A stretch of 64,000 bases of DNA from Burkholderia sp. GTDB lineage: Bacteria; Pseudomonadota; Gammaproteobacteria; Burkholderiales; Burkholderiaceae. The notes beneath the pieces were generated by a model. That model was not told the DNA's origin and searched no databases. It saw nothing but the letters and a program-made list of their open reading frames with translations. Shown here piece after piece: positions 8,321-17,233 of this stretch (the stretch's first letter is position 1; each line of letters begins with the position of its first letter). The translations under genes and the position numbers were made by a program. The stretch covers positions 23,603 through 87,602 of the forward strand of contig JAIRVP010000003.1 in the NCBI GenBank assembly GCA_031253835.1, given 5' to 3'.

Positions 8321-9436
8321 ATGTCGATTCACATGATCACGATGCCCAAGTGGGGGCTGTCGATGGAGCAGGGGCAGGTCAACGGCTGGCTGAAGGCGCT
8401 CGGCGAACGCGTGACCAAGGGCGATGAAGTGCTCGATGTCGAGACCGACAAGATCTCGTCGGGCGTCGAATGCGCGTTCGACGGCACGCTGCGCCGGCAG
8501 GTCGCGCAGGAAGGCGAGACGCTGCCGGTGGGCGCGCTGCTCGGCGTCGTCGCGGCGGCTGAGGCGAGCGATGCCGACATCGATGCGGCGATCGCCGATT
8601 TCCAGCGCGATTTCGTGCCGAGCGCGGCATCCGACGAAGCGGCCGGCCCGCAACCCGAGAAGGCGCAGATCGGCGGCCGCACGGTGCGCTTCCTGAAGCT
8701 CGGCGACGGGACGGGCACGCCCGCGGTGCTGATCCACGGCTTTGGCGGCGACCTGAACAACTGGCTGTTCAATCACGCCGATCTCGCCGCGCACCGGCCC
8801 GTGTGGGCGCTCGATCTGCCCGGTCACGGCGAATCGGGCAAGGCGGTCGACACGGGCAGCCTCGACGAACTCGCCGACGCGGTGCTCGCGCTGCTCGATG
8901 CGCAGCACATCGAGCACGCGCACCTGATCGGTCATTCGATGGGCGGCGCGGTCGCGATGGCGGTGGCCGAACGCGCGCCGCAACGTGTCGCGTCGCTGAC
9001 GCTGATCGCGAGCGCGGGGCTCGGCACCGACATCAACCGTGCGTACATCGACGGCTTCGTCGCCGGCAACAGCCGCAACACGCTGAAGCCGCACCTCGGC
9101 GCGCTGTTCGCCGACCACGCGCTGGTGACGCGTCAGCTCGTCGAGGATCTCGTCAAGTACAAGCGGCTCGAGGGCGTGCAGGCCGCGCTGGAGAAGATCG
9201 CGAACGCCGCGTTCGACGGCGCCGCGCAGCGGCGCGTGTTCCGCGACCGGCTCGCGACGCTTGCGCCGCGCACGCTCGTGATCTGGGGCGAGCGCGACCA
9301 GGTGATTCCCGCGCAGCATGCGCAGGGCTTGCCGGACGGCGTGCGGGCCGAGGTGATCGCCGGCAGCGGGCACATGGTGCAGATGGAGGCGGCCGCCGAC
9401 GTGAACCGCCTGATCGTCGCGTTTCTCGGAGACTGA
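8321..9436 (+). CDS. acoC: Acetoin dehydrogenase E2 (lipoyl domain fused to an alpha/beta hydrolase)
   Basis: Residues about 1-80 form a lipoyl domain with the modified lysine in ETDKISSG (Lys44). Residues about 120-371 are an alpha/beta-hydrolase fold with a nucleophile elbow GHSMGG (Ser near 206) and a C-terminal SGHMVQME histidine. This lipoyl-hydrolase fusion, rather than a CAT-like E2 core, is the hallmark of AcoC from Cupriavidus and Pseudomonas (about 370 residues). It accepts the acetyl group from E1 and transfers it to CoA. GAGGAG precedes the ATG, and lipA starts 2 bases after the stop. Confidence 0.94.
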   Translation: MSIHMITMPKWGLSMEQGQVNGWLKALGERVTKGDEVLDVETDKISSGVECAFDGTLRRQVAQEGETLPVGALLGVVAAAEASDADIDAAIADFQRDFVPSAASDEAAGPQPEKAQIGGRTVRFLKLGDGTGTPAVLIHGFGGDLNNWLFNHADLAAHRPVWALDLPGHGESGKAVDTGSLDELADAVLALLDAQHIEHAHLIGHSMGGAVAMAVAERAPQRVASLTLIASAGLGTDINRAYIDGFVAGNSRNTLKPHLGALFADHALVTRQLVEDLVKYKRLEGVQAALEKIANAAFDGAAQRRVFRDRLATLAPRTLVIWGERDQVIPAQHAQGLPDGVRAEVIAGSGHMVQMEAAADVNRLIVAFLGD

Positions 9437-9438
9437 CG

Positions 9439-10404
9439 ATGGCCGCCGCGCTCGAACGATCCAGCCTCACGGCGCTCGGCCAGCCGGGCGCGCGCAGCCG
9501 CGACAAGCTCGCGCGCATCCCGGTGCGCGTCGAGCCCGCGGCCGGCGCGGCGCTGCCGAAGCCGCCGTGGCTGCGCGCACGCCCGATGATGAGCGCGGCG
9601 GTGGCCGACATGGCCGCCGTGCTGCGCGACCATCGCCTGCATTCCGTCTGCGAGGAGGCGATGTGCCCGAACATCGGCGAATGCTTCGCGCAGCGCACCG
9701 CGACCTTCATGATCATGGGCGGCCTGTGCACGCGGCGCTGCCCGTTCTGCGATGTCGCGCACGGCCGCCCCGATCCGCTCGATCCCGATGAACCCGCGCG
9801 GCTGGCCGCCGCGGCTGCGGCGCTCGGGTTGCGCTACGTCGTGATCACGTCGGTCGACCGCGACGACCTGCGCGACGGCGGTGCCGCGCACTTCGCCGCG
9901 TGCATCGCGGCGGTGCGCGCGAGCGTGCCGGGCATCGGCGTCGAAGTCCTGACGCCGGACTTCCGCGGCCGCGCGGCGCGTGCGCTCGATGCGCTGTCGA
10001 CGGCCTGGCCGGACGTGTTCAACCACAACATCGAGACGGTGCCGTCGCTGTATCGCGCGGCGCGGCCGGGCGCCGACTATCGCGGCTCGCTCGACCTGCT
10101 CGCGCAGGCGAAGCGGGCGCGACCGGGGCTGGTGACGAAATCGGGGTTGATGCTCGGGCTCGGCGAGCGCGACGACGAAGTGCGCGACACGCTGCGCGAC
10201 CTGCGCGCGCACGACGTCGACGTGCTGACGCTCGGCCAGTATCTCGCGCCGTCGGAGCACCACCTGCCGGTGCGGCGCTACGTGAGCCCGGAGGCGTTCG
10301 CGGCGTGGCGCGACGACGCGCTGGCGCGGGGTTTCAGGGAAGTCGTTGCCGGCCCGCTCGTGCGGTCGTCCTATCATGCGGCCGACGTGCTGGAGGACGC
10401 GTAG
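9439..10404 (+). CDS. lipA: Lipoyl synthase (aco-linked copy)
   Basis: A radical SAM enzyme of 321 residues that inserts sulfur into octanoyl-lysine to make lipoyl groups. Both iron-sulfur signatures are visible: the auxiliary-cluster [12 protein letters not shown] (about residues 72-83) and the radical [11 protein letters not shown] (about 97-104). The start lies 2 bases after acoC, so it belongs to the aco operon and probably serves to lipoylate AcoC. Burkholderia is expected to have a separate housekeeping lipA next to lipB elsewhere; that copy is outside this window. It ends 11 bases before the convergent MATE gene. Confidence 0.92.
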   Translation: MAAALERSSLTALGQPGARSRDKLARIPVRVEPAAGAALPKPPWLRARPMMSAAVADMAAVLRDHRLHSVCEEAMCPNIGECFAQRTATFMIMGGLCTRRCPFCDVAHGRPDPLDPDEPARLAAAAAALGLRYVVITSVDRDDLRDGGAAHFAACIAAVRASVPGIGVEVLTPDFRGRAARALDALSTAWPDVFNHNIETVPSLYRAARPGADYRGSLDLLAQAKRARPGLVTKSGLMLGLGERDDEVRDTLRDLRAHDVDVLTLGQYLAPSEHHLPVRRYVSPEAFAAWRDDALARGFREVVAGPLVRSSYHAADVLEDA

Positions 10405-10415
10405 CGGGCCGCGCG

Positions 10416-11780
10416 TCAGGCGGTGGCGGAGACGGCGGAGGCGTGCGCACGACTCACGTGGCGCAGGTACAGCACGAGCCCCGCGCCCGCGAGCATCAGG
10501 CTGACCGTGTTCGCGAACCAGAAGCCGCGTGCGCCCGTCAGCCACGCGGGGGCGATGCCGCCGACGTCGAAGCCCAGCACGTAGCCGCCGCTGAGGCCGA
10601 CGCCCCACAGTGCGACCGCATAGATCACGGTCGGCACGACGGCCACCTTGTACGCGCGCAGCACGAACGCCGACGTGACCTGCAGCGCATCGAAGCAGTG
10701 GTAGCACGCGACGATCGCGACGAGCGGCATCGCGGCCGCGGCGACGGCCGGGTTCGGCGTATAGCCGCCGATAATCAGCGGGCGCAGCGTGAACACGAGC
10801 ACGCCGTAGGCAGCCGCCACGCCGCACGCGAACATCACGCTGTGCCGGCCGAGCAGCCGCGCTTCTTCCGGGCGTCCGGCGCCGAGCGCGCGTGCGACCA
10901 GCGTCGATGCCGCCACGCCGATCGACAGCGGCGTCATGTACAGCACCGCGCCGATGTTGCCGGCGATCTGGTGGCCGGCGAGCGTCGTCGTGCCGAACTG
11001 CGCGATGAACAGCGCCATGCACGTGTACGACGTGACCTCGATCAGGTACGACAGGCCCATCGGCAGTCCGAGCTTCAGGAGCGCTTTCTGGCGTGCCCAG
11101 ACGGGCCAGCAGAAGCGCGAGAAGATCGCGAGCGGCGCGAACACGTCGAGCTTCGCGAGCAGCGTGTAGCCGATCAGCGCGAGCGCCCAGTTGATCAGCG
11201 TGCTGGCGAGCCCGCAGCCGGGGCCGCCGAGGGCCGGCACGCCGAAGCCGCCGAAGATGAACCACACGTTGAGCGGAAACTTGAGCAGCAGTGCGCCGAT
11301 CTGCAGGATCATCGCGAGCCGCGGCTTGCCGGCCGCGTTGGTCAGCGCGTTGTAGATGCGGAAGACGAGGCTGGCGGGCAGCCCGTACGACAGGATGCGC
11401 AGGTAGTCGACGGTGCGGTCGTGCAGCGCGGCGGGCGCGTGCGCGACGCGCAGCAGCGGCTCGGGGAAATGCAGCAGCAGGAAGCCGGGAATCGCGAGCA
11501 GCAGCGCGAGCCACAGCGCCTGGCGCACTTCCTCGCCGATCTCGGCATAGCGCCGCGCGCCGTACAGCTGCCCGGTGATTGGCTGCAGCGCGGACAGGAT
11601 GCCGGTCAGGCCGATGTAGATCGAAACGTAGATCGACGAGCCGAGCCCGAGTGCGGCGAGGTCGACGGCCGAGTAGCGGCCGACCATCGCGGTGTCGATC
11701 ACGCCGAATGCGATGATCGCGAGCTGGCCGACGAGCACCGGCCACGCGAGACCGACGATCCGGCGGATGTCGCCGAACAT
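10416..11780 (-). CDS. MATE family multidrug efflux transporter
   Basis: This 454-residue polytopic inner-membrane protein has the two-fold repeated MATE architecture. It opens with IVGLAWPVLVGQLAIIAFGV and contains the family's conserved VDTAMVG-like segment (VIDTAMVGRY). Roughly twelve hydrophobic segments are visible. MATE pumps export cationic compounds in exchange for sodium ions or protons; the substrate here is unknown. The ATG at 11780 is 2 bases after the stop of the upstream membrane glycosyltransferase-like gene, so the two are co-transcribed. It resembles the NorM/DinF branches but I cannot place it further. Confidence 0.87.
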   Translation of the reverse strand: MFGDIRRIVGLAWPVLVGQLAIIAFGVIDTAMVGRYSAVDLAALGLGSSIYVSIYIGLTGILSALQPITGQLYGARRYAEIGEEVRQALWLALLLAIPGFLLLHFPEPLLRVAHAPAALHDRTVDYLRILSYGLPASLVFRIYNALTNAAGKPRLAMILQIGALLLKFPLNVWFIFGGFGVPALGGPGCGLASTLINWALALIGYTLLAKLDVFAPLAIFSRFCWPVWARQKALLKLGLPMGLSYLIEVTSYTCMALFIAQFGTTTLAGHQIAGNIGAVLYMTPLSIGVAASTLVARALGAGRPEEARLLGRHSVMFACGVAAAYGVLVFTLRPLIIGGYTPNPAVAAAAMPLVAIVACYHCFDALQVTSAFVLRAYKVAVVPTVIYAVALWGVGLSGGYVLGFDVGGIAPAWLTGARGFWFANTVSLMLAGAGLVLYLRHVSRAHASAVSATA

Positions 11781-11782
11781 CG

Positions 11783-13540
11783 TCAATCGGCCGCCTGGCG
11801 GCGCGGCGGACGTTTCTTGACGGGCGTCTTCGGCCGTTCGATGCGCTCGTACAGGCGGAAGCGTTCGTCGCGGTCGGCGACGCGGCGGCCTTCCCACACG
11901 AGGCGCCACACGTATTGCGACATCGCGCTCGGCTCGCCGAAGTCCGCGCGGTCCTGGCGCAGGATTACGTCGCAGTCGCCGGAGAAATCGAAGTGCATGT
12001 CGCCGAAATACGCGAAGGTCGCGATCTGCGCGTCGCCGAGCCGCACGGGCGAGATGCACTCGTAGTCGGACGGCAAGTGCACGGCGATCTGTTGCGCGAC
12101 GTCGCGATAGGTCCGGCCGTAGTTGACGATCGGCAGCCACAGCGTCATCAGCAGCACCCACATCAGCGTGGTACCGGCGCCCGACAGCACGACGCTGCGC
12201 CACAGGACCTTCGGTTGCCGCGAGATGCGCCAGCGCACGAGAAAGCACCAGCAGACCGTGACGATCACCGCGCAGATGAACGACAGGATCTTGAAATGCG
12301 GCTCGTAGCCGGGCACGAGGCGCGCGAGGTTGCGCGCGAGCGGATGCGGGAAGCCGGTGAGCGACGCGAGCCACACGAGCCACACGAAGGTGCCGAGGAT
12401 CGTGAAGCTCAGCACCGCGAACCAGTCGATCGCGTTGATCGCGCCGCGCTTGAGGGTCGGCAGCGCGAACGTCGCGAGCACCGCGAGCGGCGGCAGCAGC
12501 AGCATGTACATGCGGTTCGATTGCTGGCTCTGCAGGATCACGAGCGCGACGAGCGGCACGGCAACCGACAGCGGAATCGCGATGTGCGCGCGGCGGCGCA
12601 TGCCGGCCCAGCTCCACCAGGCCCAGATCGCGAGCGGCCACGCGGGCCACGTGAACAGCGGCAGGTTCTTCGCCGCGTAGCCGAGCACGGCGGTCGGCGG
12701 CCCCGAGAAGCGCATCAGGCTGCCGTGGATCCACTGGTTGAAGAACCACGCGGCGTCGTCGGGTGCCGCGACGAAGGCGGCGAGCGGCCACAGCGCGAAG
12801 ATCGCGGCCGCGAGCGGCACGCCGATCAGCGGCAGGCGCAGGTTGCGCATCTCGGGCGTGGCGAGCCACAGCGCGGCCGTGCCGGCGAGCAGCGCGACGA
12901 CCAGCACGGGGTTGCCGGACAGCCCGACGAGGCCGATCGCGAGGCCCCACCACAGCGCGCCCTGCAGCGGCTTGTCGATGCCGCGCACGATCCCGTAGAC
13001 GAGCATCGCGATCCACGCGAACTGCGCGAGCTGCGGCGTCGTTTCGTGGCCGCGTTCCGCGAGACCGAAGCACGCGACGAGCACCAGCAGCGCGCCGTCG
13101 GCGAGCGTGCGGCCGTAGTCGCGCGGCTCGGGTTCGCCGCCGAATGCGTACTTGAACGGCTGGACCTCGGCACGCCGGCCGAGCAGGTAGGCCGCATACC
13201 AGACGAATGCGCACGCGACGCAGAACAGCACGCCCGTGTCGACGCGCGACGCGTTGCTGGCATCGACCCACGGGCCGAGGCCGCGGATCGACAGTGCACC
13301 GAGCCAGTAGCCGAGCGGCCCGTCGGTCGTGATGAACTTGCCGACCAGGTTCGGCAGCAGCCAGTCGTGCCAGCCGCCCTTGGCCATCGTCCACATCACG
13401 CCGAAGCCCGCCGCGTCCTCGTTTTTCCACGGGTCGCGGCCGAACAGGCCGAACGCCGCGTAGACGAGGCAGAGCGTGAGCAGCAGCCAGCGCGGCAGCG
13501 CACGCGTGGCGGAGGCGGTGAGACGGACGACAGGCTTCAT
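11783..13540 (-). CDS. Polytopic membrane protein of the ArnT/PMT-like glycosyltransferase type (function unknown)
   Basis: The start at 13540 (MKPVVRL) places the first transmembrane helix directly after a short basic N-terminus. The 585-residue product has about a dozen hydrophobic segments. An early GRDPWKNEDA motif recalls the acidic loop-1 motif of family 39/83 lipid-linked sugar transferases (ArnT, PMT). It is probably a dolichol/undecaprenyl-phosphate-sugar-dependent transferase acting on the periplasmic face, but neither donor nor acceptor can be named. The C-terminal part (from about residue 440) is more soluble and ends in a basic KKRPPRR stretch. It is followed immediately by the MATE gene. 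Confidence 0.7.
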   Translation of the reverse strand: MKPVVRLTASATRALPRWLLLTLCLVYAAFGLFGRDPWKNEDAAGFGVMWTMAKGGWHDWLLPNLVGKFITTDGPLGYWLGALSIRGLGPWVDASNASRVDTGVLFCVACAFVWYAAYLLGRRAEVQPFKYAFGGEPEPRDYGRTLADGALLVLVACFGLAERGHETTPQLAQFAWIAMLVYGIVRGIDKPLQGALWWGLAIGLVGLSGNPVLVVALLAGTAALWLATPEMRNLRLPLIGVPLAAAIFALWPLAAFVAAPDDAAWFFNQWIHGSLMRFSGPPTAVLGYAAKNLPLFTWPAWPLAIWAWWSWAGMRRRAHIAIPLSVAVPLVALVILQSQQSNRMYMLLLPPLAVLATFALPTLKRGAINAIDWFAVLSFTILGTFVWLVWLASLTGFPHPLARNLARLVPGYEPHFKILSFICAVIVTVCWCFLVRWRISRQPKVLWRSVVLSGAGTTLMWVLLMTLWLPIVNYGRTYRDVAQQIAVHLPSDYECISPVRLGDAQIATFAYFGDMHFDFSGDCDVILRQDRADFGEPSAMSQYVWRLVWEGRRVADRDERFRLYERIERPKTPVKKRPPRRQAAD

Positions 13541-13687
13541 GCAGATGAGCGTTTTGTTATGGGCGGGCGTCCGGCGCGGCCGCACGCGGACGAGCCGGTT
13601 TCGAGCATCCGGCATTGTAGACGCGCCGGCCGTGACGCGTCAGGTCGATGCCCGGACGCCGGCCGGCGGTTTCCGGGCAAGCAGAGA

Positions 13688-13716
13688 CAAAAAAGGGCAG
13701 CCTGGGCTGCCCTTTT
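13688..13716 (-). terminator. Intrinsic terminator of rpmE2
   Basis: An AAAAGGGCAGCC/GGCTGCCCTTTT stem (13691-13716) followed, on the minus strand, by a T run into TTTTTTGTC. It lies 44 bases after the rpmE2 stop. Confidence 0.85.
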
Positions 13717-13759
13717 GTGCGATACCGGTGCGTTGCAGCCACCGGATGCGGTGCGAAGC

Positions 13760-14020
13760 TTACTTCGCCTTGCCGTTGGCGCGCACGCCGAACTTGTTCT
13801 TGAACTTCTCGACACGGCCTGCCGTGTCCATGATCTTTTGCTGACCCGTGTAGAACGAGTGCGATTCCGACGACACTTCGATCTTGGCGAGCGGGTAGGT
13901 CTTGCCGTCGAGTTCGATGTTTTCGCGCGTCTGGATCGTCGAGCGCGTGATGAACTTGAAGCCGTTCGACATGTCTTGGAAGACGACTTCGCGGTAATTC
14001 GGGTGGATGCCTTCTTTCAT
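13760..14020 (-). CDS. rpmE2: 50S ribosomal protein L31 type B
   Basis: An 86-residue L31 starting [12 protein letters not shown] at 14020, with an AAGGA-like ribosome-binding site. The longer upstream reading has no signal. It lacks every cysteine of the zinc-binding type A L31, so it is the zinc-independent C-minus form, which can replace the zinc form during zinc limitation in bacteria carrying both. A clear intrinsic terminator follows. Confidence 0.95.
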   Translation of the reverse strand: MKEGIHPNYREVVFQDMSNGFKFITRSTIQTRENIELDGKTYPLAKIEVSSESHSFYTGQQKIMDTAGRVEKFKNKFGVRANGKAK

Positions 14021-14178
14021 GGTCTTTCCTTGGTGAGAGCGGTAGCCAACCCGCCGCTTGCCGTGCCGGCCTGCGCACATTGCGCAATACCAGACGACGC
14101 CAAGCCCGGCGCGAGCCACTTGCCTAAGGTCGAAAAACGGCGATTATGCCAGAAAATCAGATGGTTGACGAATAATTT

Positions 14179-15012
14179 TCATGGTGCGTCAAGTGCGCCG
14201 GTGCCGGCCGGATCCTGCCGGTAGTAGCGCGCGAGCAGCCGGTACAGCTCCGGAAATTCGGACTCGAACGCTTTCGGCCGAACGAACAGCGCCTCGCTGC
14301 ACACCGCGAAGAATTCCGACGGGTGATCGGCCGCATAGGGATCGATCAGCGAATCCCGCTCGAAGCGCGCCCACGCACGGTCCGGCACCGCGTCGACGCG
14401 TGCGCAGAACTGGTCGTACGCATGCTCGAACACGTCGGCCCATGCCTGCGCGTCGAGATGCGGCGCGTGCCAGCGGCGAAACAGGGGCGGATAGCCGTCG
14501 GCCGCACCGTTGACCATGTCGATCTTGTGCGCGAATTCGTGGATCACGACGTTGTACGCGTCCCGGCCGTCCGTCATCCGAGCGTCTTCCCACGACAGGA
14601 TCACCGGTCCGCCTTCCCACGCTTCGCCGCTCGCGTCCTGCTCGACCTCGTGGACGACGCCGTCCTCGTCCTGCACGGTCTTGCGGATCACGAATTCGCC
14701 CGGATACACGACGACGCCGACCCAGCCGTCGTACAGCGACAGGTCGAGATTCAGCACGGGCAGGCAGGCCTGCGCGGCGATCGCGACGATCATCTCGTCG
14801 GTCAGCTCGAGCCCGTGCGCGGTCGAGAACGATTTCTTCGCGACGAACAGGCTCGTCAGCTCGCGCAGCCGGCCGAGCGCGTCGGGCGCCAGCGCCGCGA
14901 GGAACGGCAGGCGCTCGACGGTGTCCTGCCACAGCGCGTCGGAGATCGGGTGGCTGCGCAGCGCGCGGTCGCGGCGGCGGTCGTCGAACCAGCGGGTGAG
15001 TTTCGAGAGCAT
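14179..15012 (-). CDS. mtfA: MtfA-family zinc-dependent peptidase (M90)
   Basis: The 277-residue cytosolic metallopeptidase has the zinc motif HEFAHKID near residue 161 and a downstream glutamate in the SEFFAVCSEALF segment. Both are diagnostic for MtfA/M90. In E. coli MtfA inactivates the glucose-repressor Mlc and links to phosphotransferase regulation; whether that partner exists here is unknown. It lies 38 bases downstream of the MFS gene on the same strand but has its own promoter candidate (15027-15054), which would give only an 8-base leader. Confidence 0.9.
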   Translation of the reverse strand: MLSKLTRWFDDRRRDRALRSHPISDALWQDTVERLPFLAALAPDALGRLRELTSLFVAKKSFSTAHGLELTDEMIVAIAAQACLPVLNLDLSLYDGWVGVVVYPGEFVIRKTVQDEDGVVHEVEQDASGEAWEGGPVILSWEDARMTDGRDAYNVVIHEFAHKIDMVNGAADGYPPLFRRWHAPHLDAQAWADVFEHAYDQFCARVDAVPDRAWARFERDSLIDPYAADHPSEFFAVCSEALFVRPKAFESEFPELYRLLARYYRQDPAGTGALDAP

Positions 15013-15026
15013 GGAGACGGCTGACG

Positions 15027-15054
15027 ATAATCCAAAGCCTGTCTTTTAACTCAA
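15027..15054 (-). promoter_or_regulatory. Candidate sigma-70 promoter of mtfA
   Basis: On the minus strand, TTGAGT (15049-15054), a 16-base spacer and GATTAT (15027-15032). Transcription would start about 8 bases before the mtfA ATG, with no Shine-Dalgarno sequence in between. It overlaps the last codons of the upstream MFS gene. Confidence 0.4.
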
Positions 15055-16607
15055 TCGATCTCTTTTTGCCATGCGGCGAAGACGCCGCCGACGAGCGCGA
15101 CGCCCGCCAGGAAGTAAAAACCGTCGAGCGACGCGAGGAACGACGCCTGTTGCGCGACCATCCGCGCGATCGAGGCGATCGCGAGGGCGTGCGCGTCGTT
15201 CAGCGCGTGGCCGGCCGCGGCATAGCTGCGCGTCAGTGCGTCGACGGTCTGCTGGAACAGCGGGTCGAACACGTTCGCACGCTCGACGAGCCGCGTCTGG
15301 TGCACGGCCACACGATGCTGCTCGACGATGATCACCGACGACGTCGCAAACGAGATCGTCAGCTGCCGCACGATGTTCTTCAGCCGGTAGCCGTGCGTGT
15401 ATTCGTCGATCGCGAAGATCCGGAACGTCAGGTTGGCCACCGGCAGCACGATGAAGAGCAGCAGCAGCCCGCGCAGCAGCAGCGGGACGATCAGCGCGGC
15501 TTCGCCGACCTGCGGCGTCATGCGGGTCATCCACAGCGCGGCCGTGACGGCGATCGCGAACCCCGGCACGACGAACCACTTCTTGTGCGTGACGAATTTC
15601 GCATAACGCAGGTACGCGAACAGCGCGGTGGCCGAAATCAGCGACATCGTGCCCACCAGGCGCCCGGCGTTCTCGACCGGATAGCCGAGCCCGCTCTCGA
15701 GAAATCGCGACGTCAGGTAACTGAAACCCGTCGTCTCGTAGTAATAGAACATATAGAGCAGCAGCCCGACCTGGAAGGTCCGCTCGCGAAACGCATGCAG
15801 CCGCACGAGCGGTGTCGGGTGGTTCCACTGGTGATACGCGAACCACGCGAGCGCGCCGATTCCCGCGATCGTCAGCAGGATCAGCATCGGCGAGCCGCTG
15901 TAGAGCTGGTAGTGCACCTGCTGCAGCACGATCTGCAGCGCGCCTTGCGCGAGCGCGAACACGACGTACGGCCAGAAGTGCCCGGAGCCGCGTGCGTCGT
16001 CGGGCGTGCGGCCCGAGTCGGGCAGCGTGAGCAGCGCGAGGATCGCGAATGCGATGCCGGCCGGCGCCGTGCACGCGAACAGCGCGCGCCATGTCGAATG
16101 CGCGACGAGCAGCCCGCCGACGATCGGCGCGAGCGCGCTGCCGAGCAGGATCATGATCAGGAACGCACGTGTCGCGGGCGGCCGTTCCTGCGGCTTGAAG
16201 CTGATCTGGATCAGGATCCGGCACGCGCCCATCATCGGGCCGATGAAATACCCCTGGAAACCGCGCGCGAACGCGAGTTGCAGCGATGTGTCGGCGAGTG
16301 CGGCCGCGATCGCGCCGAACGAGAACATCAGCATGCAGCCGGCGACGTAGCGGCGATGGCCGAGCCGGTCGACCCACCATTGCTGCTGCAGGATGCCGAG
16401 CACGGCCGTGACCGCGTACGCGCTGGACGACCACACGAGTTCGTCGGGCGACGCGTTGATGCCGCCCGCGATATAGCTCGCGAAAAACGAGAAGACCGCG
16501 TTGTCGAAGTAGTCGATGCCGGTGACGAGCGCGAGTGCCCACGGGAACAGATCCGTACGCAGGTTCGCGCGGCTCCATAGCGGCGGGCGACCGGCCCCCG
16601 CGTTCAT
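15051..16607 (-). CDS. MFS transporter, DHA2 (EmrB/QacA-like) drug efflux type
   Basis: A 518-residue major facilitator with about 14 predicted membrane segments. The conserved loop 2-3 motif appears as VDRLGHRRYVAG, and motif C-like Gly/Pro sequence lies in helix 5 (LGSALAPIVGGLL). It is probably a proton-driven exporter of toxic compounds. The ATG at 16607 overlaps the stop of the upstream merR gene in an ATGA arrangement (4 bases), indicating translational coupling and control by that regulator. The C-terminal 100 residues include a periplasmic helix pair. The substrate is unknown, and no membrane-fusion partner gene is adjacent. Confidence 0.87.
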   Translation of the reverse strand: MNAGAGRPPLWSRANLRTDLFPWALALVTGIDYFDNAVFSFFASYIAGGINASPDELVWSSSAYAVTAVLGILQQQWWVDRLGHRRYVAGCMLMFSFGAIAAALADTSLQLAFARGFQGYFIGPMMGACRILIQISFKPQERPPATRAFLIMILLGSALAPIVGGLLVAHSTWRALFACTAPAGIAFAILALLTLPDSGRTPDDARGSGHFWPYVVFALAQGALQIVLQQVHYQLYSGSPMLILLTIAGIGALAWFAYHQWNHPTPLVRLHAFRERTFQVGLLLYMFYYYETTGFSYLTSRFLESGLGYPVENAGRLVGTMSLISATALFAYLRYAKFVTHKKWFVVPGFAIAVTAALWMTRMTPQVGEAALIVPLLLRGLLLLFIVLPVANLTFRIFAIDEYTHGYRLKNIVRQLTISFATSSVIIVEQHRVAVHQTRLVERANVFDPLFQQTVDALTRSYAAAGHALNDAHALAIASIARMVAQQASFLASLDGFYFLAGVALVGGVFAAWQKEID

Positions 16608-17104
16608 TCGCGATCCTTGCGCGCGCGCCGCGGGGCGGCCTCGGCCTGCCGCTGCGCGATCAGCGCATCGGGGTTTTCGCCGGCGAGCCGCCGCTCGACG
16701 TAGTCGATGTCGTGCTGCAGTTCCTTGCGCAGCGCGACGGCTTCCTTCAGTTCGCGCTGGACGGCCGCGATCCGCCGGTCGAGCGTGTCGACCTGTTCGG
16801 CGAGGCCCGTGCGGATGTCGCGCAGCGACGCGTCCGAGTAGCGGCGCCGGCCGTCGCCGGTTTCTTCCAGCGGACGCTTCAGCATTTCGGTGATGCCGTG
16901 CAGCGAGAAGCCGAGCGCACGCAGCCGCAGGATGCGTGCGAAGCGTTCGAGATCGGCTTCGTCGTAGAGGCGGTAGCGGCCTTCGCTGCGAGACGGCGTG
17001 ACGAGCCCGCGCTCCTCGTAATACTTCAGCGTGCGCGGCGTGACTCCGAGCCGCGATGCGGCGTCGCTCACGGTCAGCAGCGAGGGGGAAGCGTCGTTCG
17101 GCAT
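16604..17104 (-). CDS. MerR family regulator of the adjacent MFS pump
   Basis: A 166-residue regulator with an N-terminal MerR winged helix (LTVSDAASRLGVTPRTLKYY, then GRYRLYDEADLERF). A long coiled-coil helix follows, with a charged C-terminus (RRARKDRE). No conserved metal or thiol cysteines are present, so a drug-binding or non-metal ligand is more likely. It is coupled to the MFS gene by a 4-base overlap. The promoter just upstream has a TATAAT and a 26-base near-perfect palindrome, pointing to autoregulation. Confidence 0.88.
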   Translation of the reverse strand: MPNDASPSLLTVSDAASRLGVTPRTLKYYEERGLVTPSRSEGRYRLYDEADLERFARILRLRALGFSLHGITEMLKRPLEETGDGRRRYSDASLRDIRTGLAEQVDTLDRRIAAVQRELKEAVALRKELQHDIDYVERRLAGENPDALIAQRQAEAAPRRARKDRE

Positions 17105-17138
17105 CGGGAGGCGCGGGGCAGGTTGGGGCGATGACGCG

Positions 17139-17173
17139 ATTATAGATCAACCTGTACGTTCACGTTCAGGTTG
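17139..17173 (-). promoter_or_regulatory. Promoter and palindromic operator of the merR-MFS operon
   Basis: On the minus strand a consensus TATAAT (17139-17144) lies 28 bases before the likely start site region of the merR leader. Upstream is CAACCTG (17148-17154), 12 bases, then CAGGTTG (17167-17173). The 12-base centre itself holds ACGT-TC-ACGT. The whole 26-base unit is symmetric apart from the centre and one flanking pair. Its position over the -35/-10 spacer fits a MerR protein, and the ACGT-N2-ACGT core recalls LiuR-type MerR sites. Confidence 0.65.
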
Positions 17174-17233
17174 GGGCCGAAAAACGGCCGCCGGGCAAAC
17201 TGCGCGGGCGGCCGTCTTGCGGAGCGGAGGCGA

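Noticed and set aside
15066..16580. 504-residue plus-strand frame opposite the MFS gene
   Set aside because: Arg/Asp/Glu-rich shadow typical of high-GC antisense frames; the minus strand has clear membrane helices.
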